Assembly (NCBI RefSeq): GCF_024666615.1
Contig: NZ_CP088297.1
Span: 3,824,501 to 3,888,500, forward strand
Source of the DNA: Aquabacterium sp. J223
Lineage (GTDB): Bacteria > Pseudomonadota > Gammaproteobacteria > Burkholderiales > Burkholderiaceae_C
Direction: 5' to 3'
DNA: 64,000 bases
The position numbers and the translations under genes are program-made. The first letter of the stretch is position 1. Every line of letters starts with the position of its first letter. Of this stretch, positions 28,124 through 36,032 are shown one piece after another. The notes below the pieces were generated by a model. The model did no database searches. It was not told the origin of the DNA and saw nothing but the letters and a program-made list of their open reading frames with translations.

Positions 28124-28978
28124 GTGCAAAGCAGTCCACCGTCACGAGGCCCCTTGTATGCCGCCCTGCGGCGGCTGCTGCGCCCGCTGTGCCGCCTGCT
28201 GTTGCGTCACGGCGTGCCCTTCGCTGCGCTGGAGGAAATCGCCAAGCAGGTCTACGTCGACGTGGCGATGAAGGAGTTCGGTCTGCCGGGCAAGCGCCAG
28301 ACCGCGGCCCGGGTCTCGGTGCTGTCGGGCCTGACGCGCAAGGAGGTGCAGCGCCTGCTGGCCGACGACGGCCAGTCCCTCGAACTGCAGCTGCAGTACA
28401 ACCGCGCGGTGCGGGTGCTCGGCGGCTGGGTGCGCGACGCCGACTTCCTGGACGGGCAGCGCCGGCCCCTGCCCCTGCCGGTCGAGGGCGAAGGCGCCAG
28501 CTTCGCGCAGCTGGTGCGCCGTTACAGCGGCGACATGCCCATGCGCGCAGTGCTCGACGAGTTGCTGCACGCCGGCTCGGTGGCCGAGCAGCCCGATGGC
28601 CGGCTGTTGCCGGTGGCGCGTGCCCACGTGCCCCGCCACGACGACGCCGCCAAGCTCGCCATCCTGGGCAGCGACGTGGCCGACCTGATCGCCACCATCG
28701 ACCACAACCTGCAGCACGGCGCCACCGACCCGCGCTACCAGCGCAAGGTGCTCTACAACGCCATCCCGGCCAAGGACCTGCCCGCCTTTCGCAAGCTGGC
28801 CGCCGACAAGGCACAGCAGATGCTTGAGGCGCTCGACCGCTGGCTGGCCCGCCGCGACGCCGCCCAGCCCGACCTCGAGGACGACCCGGCACTGCCCCGT
28901 TCGCGGGTGGGGCTGGGCATCTACTACATCGAAGAGCCTCTGGCCCGATCGGAGGACGACCCAGGAGACGCTGCATGA
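28124..28978 (+). CDS. DUF6502-like protein with a helix-turn-helix-like segment
   Basis: A 284-residue soluble protein that I recognise from memory as the DUF6502 family, found mostly in betaproteobacteria. Residues about 60-85 (AARVSVLSGLTRKEVQRLL) look like a winged-helix recognition segment, so a DNA-binding role is plausible. The middle holds a conserved YSGDMPMRAVLDEL block and the C-terminus a conserved GLGIYYIEE motif. GTG 28124 is the only reasonable start and has a TATATT hexamer close upstream. It overlaps the following lipoprotein gene by 4 bp, which strongly implies joint expression. No function has been established to my knowledge. Confidence 0.8.
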   Translation: MQSSPPSRGPLYAALRRLLRPLCRLLLRHGVPFAALEEIAKQVYVDVAMKEFGLPGKRQTAARVSVLSGLTRKEVQRLLADDGQSLELQLQYNRAVRVLGGWVRDADFLDGQRRPLPLPVEGEGASFAQLVRRYSGDMPMRAVLDELLHAGSVAEQPDGRLLPVARAHVPRHDDAAKLAILGSDVADLIATIDHNLQHGATDPRYQRKVLYNAIPAKDLPAFRKLAADKAQQMLEALDRWLARRDAAQPDLEDDPALPRSRVGLGIYYIEEPLARSEDDPGDAA

Positions 28979-29631
28979 TCCCCATCCCTCGCCGGTGGAA
29001 CTGGCTGAGCGGCCGCGCGTTCGCGGCGCTGCTGCTGCTCGCGGTGCTCGTGAGCTGCGGCGGCGGTGGCGGCGGGCTGGGGGGCACCGGCGGCAGCGGC
29101 GGCGGCGGCGGCGGGGGTGGCGGCATCGGCGGCACCGGCGCCATCCTGCGGGTGACGCTCACCGATGCGCCGGCGTGCGGCTTCGACAACGTCTACGTCA
29201 CCGTGCTGTCGGTGCGGGTCAACGCCAACGACACCGACGACGACGGCGACAGCGGCTGGCAGACGCTGCCGCTCAACCCGCCGCGCCAGATCGACCTGCT
29301 CACGCTGCGAAACGGCGCCACCACCGTGCTCGGCGAGCAGGAGGTGCCCGAGGGCCGCTACCGCCGGCTGCGGCTGGTGCTGGCCGAGAACGGCCAGAAC
29401 GGCGCCTCGCCGCTGGCCAACTCGGTGGTGCCGACCCTCACCAAGGTCCAGGTGCCGCTGGAGACGCCGAGCGCTTCGCAGTCGGGGCTGAAGCTGCGCA
29501 TCGAGGCCGATGTGCGGCCGGCCGCGCTGACCGAGATCCTGCTCGACTTCGACGCCTGCCAATCGGTGGTTGAAGCCGGCAATTCCGGCCGCTTCAACCT
29601 GCGGCCGCAGATCACCGCCACCGTGCGTTGA
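28975..29631 (+). CDS. DUF4382-type lipoprotein with glycine-rich linker
   Basis: A 218-residue predicted lipoprotein. The signal ends in a lipobox LVSC (Cys28), followed at once by a low-complexity linker of about 25 residues that is almost all glycine, then a beta-rich DUF4382-like domain (ILRVTLTDAPACGFDNVYVTV ... GRYRRLRLVLAE). Two cysteines in the mature domain (in DAPACGFD and DFDACQSV) could form a disulfide. The protein should be anchored in the outer membrane. It overlaps the DUF6502-like gene by the ATGA tetranucleotide. Role unknown. Confidence 0.87.
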   Translation: MIPIPRRWNWLSGRAFAALLLLAVLVSCGGGGGGLGGTGGSGGGGGGGGGIGGTGAILRVTLTDAPACGFDNVYVTVLSVRVNANDTDDDGDSGWQTLPLNPPRQIDLLTLRNGATTVLGEQEVPEGRYRRLRLVLAENGQNGASPLANSVVPTLTKVQVPLETPSASQSGLKLRIEADVRPAALTEILLDFDACQSVVEAGNSGRFNLRPQITATVR

Positions 29632-29652
29632 CGGCGCCCCGGCGGCGACGGC

Positions 29653-30570
29653 TCAGCCCCGCCGCCGCCGCGCGGCGAGCGCCACGGCCAGCCCGCCGCC
29701 CAGCAGCAGGGCCCAGGTGCCGGGCTCCGGCACCGGCGGCAGCGGCGCCGGCAGCAGCAGCGCCGGCGGCAGGCCCGCCACCGCGTCGGGTGCCACGTTG
29801 GACGGTGCCGGCGTCAGCCACCCCTCGGGCGGCGGACCGGGCCCGGCCGCCGGCGGCAGCGCCGCGAACGGCACCGGAACGGGCACGCCCGCCCCGCCCA
29901 GCGGGAAGGGCGCGAACAGCGGCGGCGCCAGGCCCGGTGCTCCCGCTCGGTCGGCGGGCAGGGGCAGCGCCGGGCCGGCGGCCGGGTTGAAGTCCAGCGG
30001 CTCCCACGGATCGACGGGCGGGTCGCCGCGGCCCGGCAGGCCCAGCGGGCCGCGCCGCCCCTCCTCGGGCGGCAGGCCGGCCCCCGGCGGCGCGAAGGCC
30101 AGCGGCTCCTCGGGGCCCGCCCCGGGCGCGATGTCGATGCGGCTGACGTTGCGGCACACCGTCGGCACCAGGATGCACACGCCGCTGTCGCAGTAGACCA
30201 GGCCGCGCTCTTCCATCGTGTCGGTCCAGCGGGTGCGGCCGACCTCGCGGCACACCCGGCCGGCGCCGAAGTGCATGTCGCGGATGGCCGGGTCGTAGCG
30301 TCGCCGGCCCTCGATGCGGTCGCGGCGGATGCTCACCAGGTCGTCGTAGGCCCGCAGCGCCATGCGCGCCTGCAGCCGGCGCCGCACCTCGGGCGCGATG
30401 TCCGGGTAGTCGTCGACCGCCGCGACCACGTCGCCATGAAAGGCCGCATGGCCCGGCCGGTCCCAGCTGCAGGACGGCAGCACCGGTCCACGCGCCGCCG
30501 CGACATGGGCCAGCCCCAGGGCCAGCGGCAACACCATCGACAGGCGCAGACAAAACAACGGCAGCGGCAT
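29653..30570 (-). CDS. PEP-CTERM sorting-domain protein with proline-rich region
   Basis: A 305-residue exported protein. A signal peptide ends near LAHVAAARG; residues 30-145 form a Cys-rich domain (MHFGAGRVCREVGRTRW, YCDSGVCILVPTVCRNVSR); a long Pro/Gly/Ala-rich stretch follows (about 150-275); and the C-terminus carries the exosortase signal VPEPGTWALLLGGG with a hydrophobic helix and an Arg-rich end. Such proteins are processed by EpsH-type exosortase and linked to exopolysaccharide-producing bacteria; the exosortase itself is not in this window. The start at ATG 30570 fits the signal peptide. An inverted repeat lies 27-49 bp upstream. Confidence 0.88.
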   Translation of the reverse strand: MPLPLFCLRLSMVLPLALGLAHVAAARGPVLPSCSWDRPGHAAFHGDVVAAVDDYPDIAPEVRRRLQARMALRAYDDLVSIRRDRIEGRRRYDPAIRDMHFGAGRVCREVGRTRWTDTMEERGLVYCDSGVCILVPTVCRNVSRIDIAPGAGPEEPLAFAPPGAGLPPEEGRRGPLGLPGRGDPPVDPWEPLDFNPAAGPALPLPADRAGAPGLAPPLFAPFPLGGAGVPVPVPFAALPPAAGPGPPPEGWLTPAPSNVAPDAVAGLPPALLLPAPLPPVPEPGTWALLLGGGLAVALAARRRRG

Positions 30571-30926
30571 TCGACAGGACCATGGCGAAGCCGGCCGGAA
30601 TATGGACAGGCCATATTCCGCGCTTCGGATTTCAGGATGGGGCGGCGAGGAAACGCGCGGGGCGTCTTGAGTGGTGGCGATTCTAGGAACCGGCTCGGTC
30701 AACGGTTCGCTTTACGGCAAGGAATACAGACCGGATGCAGCCGGCATCGATAAACATTCAGTAACCCAGACCCTTGCATTCCATTGGGTTTCACGGTTTT
30801 GCGGCGTCGGGGTAATGGGTAACGAAATCCATCGCTTCTACCCTTCGACTGAAAGGCGCCTGTGGCGCCGCTGCGACGGCGTGCCGCGACCCGGGGCCGT
30901 TGGCGGCGTCATGCTGAAATCGGCCG
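30571..30926. other. AT-richer intergenic region between divergent genes
   Basis: A 356-bp gap between the PEP-CTERM gene and the MFS gene, clearly less GC-rich than its surroundings, particularly at 30670-30860. It contains the 9-bp inverted repeat at 30597-30619 and should hold the two divergent promoters. TGAAAT at 30915-30920 ends six bases before the MFS ATG and may be its -10. No credible small gene, tRNA or terminator was found. Confidence 0.6.
30597..30619. promoter_or_regulatory. Perfect 9-bp inverted repeat upstream of the PEP-CTERM gene
   Basis: GGAATATGG, a five-base ACAGG loop, and CCATATTCC form a perfect inverted repeat in an otherwise unstructured region. It is 27 bp from the start codon, so it could be an operator or an RNA hairpin in the 5' leader. 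There is no U-tract and no sigma-54 consensus was recognised. Confidence 0.5.
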
Positions 30927-32450
30927 ATGACTGCCGCAGGTGAACCCCTGTCCGACGACGGCTTCCAGTCGCCGCTCACCGTGCCGCAGCGGCGGCGGGC
31001 CATCACCGCGGTGCTGATCATCATCCTGCTCGGCGCCATCGACCAGACCATCGTCGGCGTGGCGCTGCCCACCATCGCCACCCAGCTCGGCGGGTTGTCG
31101 CTGATGGCGTGGGTGGTGTCCGGCTACCTCATCGCCTCCACCGTCGTCACGCCGCTGTACGGCCGTTTCAGCGACCTGCTGGGTCGGCGGGCGGTGCTCG
31201 ATTTCTCGCTGCTGACCTTCCTCGGCGCGTCGGTGCTGTGCGCGCTGGCACAGACCATGCCGCAGCTCATCGCCGCGCGGGTGCTGCAAGGGGCGGCCGG
31301 CGGCGGGTTGCTCATCGTGGCGCAGGCGGTGGTGGCCGACATCGTCGCCCCACGCGAGCGCGCCCGCTACCAGAGCTACATCAGCATGGTGTGGGCCTTC
31401 GCCAGCGTGTTCGGGCCGGTGGCCGGCGGGGTGCTGACCGGCTGGCTGTCCTGGCCATGGATCTTCTGGATCAACCTGCCGATCGGCCTGGCCGCGCTGT
31501 GGCTCACCGGTCGGGCGCTGCGCGCGCTGCCGGTGCCGCGCCAGCGACCGGTGATCGACTGGTGGGGCATGGTGCTGCTGGTGCTCGGGCTGACCGCGCT
31601 GCTGGTGCCGATCGCCCGTGTCGGCCAGGGGCAGGCCTGGACCAGCGGAGCCAACGCCACGGCGCTGGTCGTCGCGGTGCTGGTGCTGGCCGTCTTCTGC
31701 CGCCACCAGCTGCGCACGCCGCACCCGGTGCTGCCGCTGGCGCTGCTCGGCCAGCGCACGGTACTGCTGGGCAACGGCGGCATGTTCGTCTGCTTCTTCC
31801 TCTACGTGGCGCTGTCGGTGCTGGTGCCGCTGCGGCTGCAGTGGGTGGGCGGGCTGTCGCTGGGGCAGACAGCGCTGCACATCCTGCCGCTGACGCTGGG
31901 CATCCCGATCGGCGCCTTCGCCGCCGGCCGCCGGGTGGCGCGCACCGGCCGCGTGCGGCCGCCGTTGTGGCTGGGCGTGGGGGTGGTGCCGGCGGGCCTG
32001 CTGGCGCTGGCCTGGCTGCCGGTGGAGCAGGCGCCGGCGTCGTCGCTGGCCATGCTGCTGCTCGGCGCCGGGATGGGACTGCAGATGCCCACCGCCCTGC
32101 TGATGCTGCAGCAGGCGGTGGCGCCGCACCTCATCGGCACGGTGACGGCGCTGACCGGCTTCTTCCGCCTCCTGGGCGGCGCCGTCGGGGTGGCGGTGCT
32201 CGGCTCGGTGACGCTGAACCTGCTGCGCGAGCACCTGCCGCCGCCGCTGCTGGCGCACGGGCTGGAAGGGTTGGCGTCGCTGTCCGGCGCGGGCCCGGCG
32301 CAGCCCCTCGGGCAGGCCATCGACCCCGCCTTCCGCCAGGCGCTGCTGTGGGCCACGGCGCTGTCGCTGGCCGGCCCGCTGCTCGCCCTCGGACTGCCGG
32401 ACACCCGCCTGCACGACGGCGGGCGGCATGCCGCGCCGGAACCGGCATGA
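30927..32450 (+). CDS. MFS drug-efflux transporter, DHA2 (EmrB/QacA) family
   Basis: A 507-residue major facilitator with the 14-helix DHA2 layout. Motif C-like and motif A-like segments are visible: LGAIDQTIVGVALPTIATQL in helix 1, YGRFSDLLGRR after helix 2, and VFGPVAGGVLTGWLSWPWIFW in helix 5. The family exports lipophilic drugs or other hydrophobic compounds by proton antiport. A TGAAAT hexamer ends six bases before the ATG. It is joined to the YhgE gene by a 4-bp ATGA overlap, a pairing that suggests a joint export function. Confidence 0.93.
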   Translation: MTAAGEPLSDDGFQSPLTVPQRRRAITAVLIIILLGAIDQTIVGVALPTIATQLGGLSLMAWVVSGYLIASTVVTPLYGRFSDLLGRRAVLDFSLLTFLGASVLCALAQTMPQLIAARVLQGAAGGGLLIVAQAVVADIVAPRERARYQSYISMVWAFASVFGPVAGGVLTGWLSWPWIFWINLPIGLAALWLTGRALRALPVPRQRPVIDWWGMVLLVLGLTALLVPIARVGQGQAWTSGANATALVVAVLVLAVFCRHQLRTPHPVLPLALLGQRTVLLGNGGMFVCFFLYVALSVLVPLRLQWVGGLSLGQTALHILPLTLGIPIGAFAAGRRVARTGRVRPPLWLGVGVVPAGLLALAWLPVEQAPASSLAMLLLGAGMGLQMPTALLMLQQAVAPHLIGTVTALTGFFRLLGGAVGVAVLGSVTLNLLREHLPPPLLAHGLEGLASLSGAGPAQPLGQAIDPAFRQALLWATALSLAGPLLALGLPDTRLHDGGRHAAPEPA

Positions 32451-34480
32451 CGCCGCGCCGCCCCGGGATCACCGGCCTGCTCACCCTGGCGCGGGCCGAC
32501 GCCACGCTGCTGCGCCGGCACCGCCGGCTGGCGCTGTCGGCCGTCGGCATCCTCTTCATCCCGGCGCTGTACGCGCTGATCTACCTCAGCGCGCTGTGGG
32601 ACCCGGCGTCGCGCACCCAGGCGCTGGCGGTGGCGGTGGTCAACCTGGACCGTGGCGTCACCGTCGGCGACCGCCAGGTGACGCTGGGTGCCGACCTGGT
32701 GACCCAGCTCACCGTCAAGCCGCGCTTCGACTACCGGGCGATGGACGACGCCGACGCCGCGCGTCGCGCCGTGCGCGAAGGCCGGCTGCAGTTCGCGCTG
32801 CTGATCCCCGCCGACTTCAGCGCGCAGGCGGTGCCCGGCGCGCAGGCCGGCGCGGCCCGGGTGGTGATCTACACCTCGGAGGGCAACAACTGGACGGCAG
32901 CCAACTTCGCGCGCCGCTTCGCGCCGGAGCTGGGCCAGCGCGTCAACGACGCCCTGAACGAACAGCGCTGGACGCTGGTGCTGGACAGCGCCGCCGGCTC
33001 GCGTCGCGACCTGCAGACGCTGCGCGACGGCCTGCACCAGGTGCAGCGCGGCGCCCAGGAGCTGGCCGACGGCGGCCGGCGCCTGCACGAGGGCAGCCGC
33101 GCGCTGCACGCCGGCCTGAAGGCCGCTGCCGAGGGCGGCCAGGCGGTCCAGGGCGGCGCCCACCAGCTGGCCGACGGCGTGCCGCGATGGGCCGAGGGCC
33201 TGCGCCAGACGGGGCAGACGCTGCGCACCATGGAAGCCCGCCTGCCACCGGACACCGAGTTGCGACAGCTCAAGGCCGGCGCCCACCGCCTGGCCCTCGG
33301 CACCGCGGAACTGGCGCTGGGCCTGGAGCCGCTGGTCGACGGCGCCGACCGCCTGCGGGCCGGCGCCGCCCAGCTGCGCGAGGACGGCGGCAGCCTGCTG
33401 CTGGTGGGCGACCGCATCGCCGCGGCCGGCGGGCAGCTCGAAGACGGCGCCGGCCAGCTGCGCCAGGGCCTGCAGCAGGCGCGGGACGGCAGCCAGCGCC
33501 TGGCCGACGGCGCCGCCCGGCTCGATGCGACGCTGGGCCCGCTCACGGACGGCCTGCAGCGCATGGCCGGCGGCCTGCGCCAGATGGGCGCCGCCCTGCC
33601 CGCCGACGCCGAGCTGCAGCAGGCCGCGCAGGGCGCGCGCGAGCTGGCCCAGGGCGCCAGCCGCCTCGACGGTGCCCTGGTCAAGTTGCGCGACGGCGCC
33701 GGCACCGCGCAGGCCGGCAGCCAGGCGCTGACCGACGGCGCGGTGCGGCTGTCGTCCGGCCTGCAGTTGCTGGTCGACCTGCTGCCCGCCGAGGTCGGGC
33801 CCGGCCTGTCCGGCAGCGCCGAGGGCCTGGCCCATTCGGTGGAGCCCGTCGTGGAGGTGGCGGCGCCGGTGGCCAACTACGGCGTGGCCTTCACGCCCAA
33901 CTTCGTCCCGCTGGCGCTGTGGATGGGCGCGACGCTGACGTCCTTCCTCTTCGCCTTCACCCGCCTGCCCGACAGCGCGCTGGACGCCCCGCCGCTGGCC
34001 CGCGCGCTGGGCAAGCTGGCGGTGCCGGCGCTGCTGGTGCTGGGCCAGTCGGTGCTGATGCTGGCCATGCTGGAGTGGGTGCTGCAGGTGCGCGTGCCCA
34101 GCCTGCCGCGCTTCGCGCTGACCTTGGCCATCGCCTCGCTCAGCTCGCTGGCCATCCTCTTCGCCCTGGTGCGCGCGCTGGGCGAGGTGGGCAAGGTGGT
34201 GGCGCTGCTGCTGATGATCGTCCAGCTGTCGGCTTCGGGCGGCACGCTGCCGCCGGAGCTGATGAGCCCGCTCTTCCGCGCCTTGCACCCGCTGCTGCCC
34301 TTCACCTGGCTGGTGCGTGCGATGCGCACCTCCATGTTCGGCGCCTACGACGGCGCCTGGGCCTCGGCCTGGGCGCTGGTCATCGGGGCGGCGGTGGTGG
34401 CGCTGGTGGTCGGCGCGTACGTCGGACGCTGGCGGGTGGTGCCGGCGGAGAAGTACCGGCCCGCGCTGGAGCTGGGGTGA
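32447..34480 (+). CDS. YhgE/Pip-family ABC-2-like membrane protein
   Basis: A 677-residue membrane protein of the YhgE/Pip group. One transmembrane helix near residue 30 precedes the family hallmark (LAVAVVNLDRGVTVGD), then a long extracytoplasmic helical region (about 175-460) made of repeated units of the form LADGA.RL..G...L, and finally about five helices (about 480-670). Related proteins include the phage-infection protein Pip and the ESX/Type VII-associated YukE-like exporters, mostly in Gram-positive bacteria. Coupled translation with the MFS gene suggests one transport unit. The last 101 bp overlap an antisense gene. Confidence 0.9.
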   Translation: MTPRRPGITGLLTLARADATLLRRHRRLALSAVGILFIPALYALIYLSALWDPASRTQALAVAVVNLDRGVTVGDRQVTLGADLVTQLTVKPRFDYRAMDDADAARRAVREGRLQFALLIPADFSAQAVPGAQAGAARVVIYTSEGNNWTAANFARRFAPELGQRVNDALNEQRWTLVLDSAAGSRRDLQTLRDGLHQVQRGAQELADGGRRLHEGSRALHAGLKAAAEGGQAVQGGAHQLADGVPRWAEGLRQTGQTLRTMEARLPPDTELRQLKAGAHRLALGTAELALGLEPLVDGADRLRAGAAQLREDGGSLLLVGDRIAAAGGQLEDGAGQLRQGLQQARDGSQRLADGAARLDATLGPLTDGLQRMAGGLRQMGAALPADAELQQAAQGARELAQGASRLDGALVKLRDGAGTAQAGSQALTDGAVRLSSGLQLLVDLLPAEVGPGLSGSAEGLAHSVEPVVEVAAPVANYGVAFTPNFVPLALWMGATLTSFLFAFTRLPDSALDAPPLARALGKLAVPALLVLGQSVLMLAMLEWVLQVRVPSLPRFALTLAIASLSSLAILFALVRALGEVGKVVALLLMIVQLSASGGTLPPELMSPLFRALHPLLPFTWLVRAMRTSMFGAYDGAWASAWALVIGAAVVALVVGAYVGRWRVVPAEKYRPALELG

Positions 34481-35477
34481 GGCCGATCGACGCTGCGGCA
34501 GGGCCCGCGGCAAGGCCAGGCAGCCGACCGTCGGCCAGCAGCCCTTGCAGGAGCTGCGGCACGTCGATGGGCAAGAAGTGGAGATCCCTGTTGGTGGTGT
34601 GAGTGGCAAGGGGCAGCCGAACGTCGGTCCGGATGCCGGGCGTCGAGTTGAACGCGCCGAGCGGGTCGATGTCGCCCAACACATCGACCACCTGCCGGCA
34701 TTCGACCGGCATGCCGATCTTCGCGCTGACGGTGACGATGGACGCCGTGCTGCCGACCCGCGCCAAACGAGCGGGGTTGGTGCGCTGCAGTGCGTACAGC
34801 GCCTCGGACAGCACCAAGTTTCCTTTGGAATGACCCAGCAGCAGTCGGAAGTCCAGCGCTTCATGGTCCAGCAGGTCGCGAAGCACTGCGACGTCCTTGC
34901 TGGCCTCGAGCGGGCTGGTGAAGCCGGGGACCGACACCGGCGTCGGGTCGGCCACCATCCCCTGCTCCCGCAGCCGGTCCAGCCACTCGAAGGCGTGGCG
35001 CCAGCGGTTCAACGTTCCGAAGAGGAAATAGCCGCCGAGCGCCTCGGGGAACACGTCGGCGAAGCCGTACCCGGACACCACGGCCGCCGCCGGCTCACCG
35101 AAGGCATCGGCGACATTGCGTGCGAGGGCCGCCGCCCCCAGCGCCGAGCTGCCCACGCCCGCCACCGTGAGCAGCCGGATGTCGGCACCACCCAGCCGCA
35201 CGAAGTCGGCGACGGAGCAGCACACCGTTGTTTCGGCAGAACCGGTCGGCGGGACGATCAGGATGGCGCCCTCCGCGGCCAGCGTCGGGGCCAGCTTCGT
35301 GATCTCCGCGTCCGTGACGACGCCGACGTCGTAGAACAGCCAGTCGAGCAGCAGGTTGCGCTGCCGCAGGACCTCGAGAAACGCTTCGACCGGCCAGGGC
35401 GCCTTGCGCCCGGCCAGCGGCCTGGCCTGCACCCGGGCAGCGCTGGCGGTCGCGACGCTGAGCCATGACGGGACCAT
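34380..35477 (-). CDS. Unrecognised protein with alpha/beta-hydrolase-like triad
   Basis: A 365-residue protein with no family I can name. A GHSKG nucleophile elbow (S217) in DFRLLLGHSKGNLVLSEAL, a later DVLGDIDPLGAF (D269/D271) and a NRDLHFLPID histidine (H300) are consistent with a serine hydrolase. The segment before it (GSAETTVCCSVADFVRLGG, VVSGYGFADVFPEALGGY) is conserved-looking but unplaced. No signal peptide is evident. The last 35 residues (beginning near ASIGLTPAPARAG) are low-complexity Pro/Ala/Arg and lie antisense to the YhgE gene, so the true end may be artefactual. Codon use is less extreme than in neighbours. Confidence 0.65.
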   Translation of the reverse strand: MVPSWLSVATASAARVQARPLAGRKAPWPVEAFLEVLRQRNLLLDWLFYDVGVVTDAEITKLAPTLAAEGAILIVPPTGSAETTVCCSVADFVRLGGADIRLLTVAGVGSSALGAAALARNVADAFGEPAAAVVSGYGFADVFPEALGGYFLFGTLNRWRHAFEWLDRLREQGMVADPTPVSVPGFTSPLEASKDVAVLRDLLDHEALDFRLLLGHSKGNLVLSEALYALQRTNPARLARVGSTASIVTVSAKIGMPVECRQVVDVLGDIDPLGAFNSTPGIRTDVRLPLATHTTNRDLHFLPIDVPQLLQGLLADGRLPGLAAGPAAASIGLTPAPARAGTSPPAPPASVRRTRRPPAPPPPPR

Positions 35478-35568
35478 GCGTCTTCCCCCTCACCGTGTGG
35501 TGGGCAGCGGTCGCTGCGACGCGGGACGTCACGCAAGAACCCGGCCGCCAGCAGCCGGGAGGACCACT

Positions 35569-35892
35569 TCAAGCTAGGGACTGCCGCCCGTGGTGGAAGG
35601 TGCGGCGGTGCGCACGCAGCAGCGCACGCGCGCTGCGCGACACGGCCTGTTCCAGCGACGAGCGCCAGTCGGCGGCCAGCGAGGTGACCACCACCACCGG
35701 ACCGCCCACCGGCTGCAGTTCGACCTGGCAGCGCTTGTCGGCGCCGCGGCGCGGGCCGTCGACGTCCGACAGCCGCACCGTCGCCCGCGCCACCCACCAC
35801 GCAAGGCGGCGCAGCGAGAAGCGCAGCCGGCGCTCGGCGACGTCGCGCAGCGCCTGCCCCTGCGGGTCACGGGATTCGAAGATCACGTCCAT
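35569..35892 (-). CDS. HPF/RaiA-family ribosome-associated protein
   Basis: A 107-residue short member of the hibernation-promoting factor family. Strands DVIFESRDPQGQALRDVAERRL and CQVELQPVGGPVVVVTS alternate with the two helices of the beta-alpha-beta-beta-beta-alpha fold; the protein ends in a basic tail (RAHRRTFHHGRQ). Family members bind the 30S decoding channel and silence ribosomes in stationary phase or stress. The short form with substitution in the core is common in Burkholderiales alongside a canonical HPF. A GAGGAGG ribosome-binding site precedes ATG 35892. Confidence 0.82.
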   Translation of the reverse strand: MDVIFESRDPQGQALRDVAERRLRFSLRRLAWWVARATVRLSDVDGPRRGADKRCQVELQPVGGPVVVVTSLAADWRSSLEQAVSRSARALLRAHRRTFHHGRQSLA

Positions 35893-35999
35893 GGCAAACC
35901 TCCTCTGGTGTCGCTGACGTCCCGCCCGGGACAAGGGCAGGACCGGGCCACCATAGGGGCCTACCGGCTTCGTAAAAAGCAGCCATTCTTTGACGATTT

Positions 36000-36016
36000 C
36001 TTCGGTTTTCCCGAAG
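36000..36016. promoter_or_regulatory. Small hairpin ahead of the NhaR-type regulator gene
   Basis: CTTCGG, a five-base TTTTC loop, and CCGAAG form a perfect 6-bp stem ending 16 bp before the LysR ATG, in a locally AT-richer stretch. It may be an autoregulatory site or 5' leader structure; it is too short to call with confidence. Confidence 0.35.
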
Positions 36017-36032
36017 CAATGGAAACGCCGAC

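Noticed and set aside
31109-32446. Long upstream extension of the YhgE frame inside the MFS gene
   Set aside because: The extension is low-complexity and the MFS frame has clear transporter motifs. The real YhgE start is the ATG at 32447, overlapping the MFS stop.
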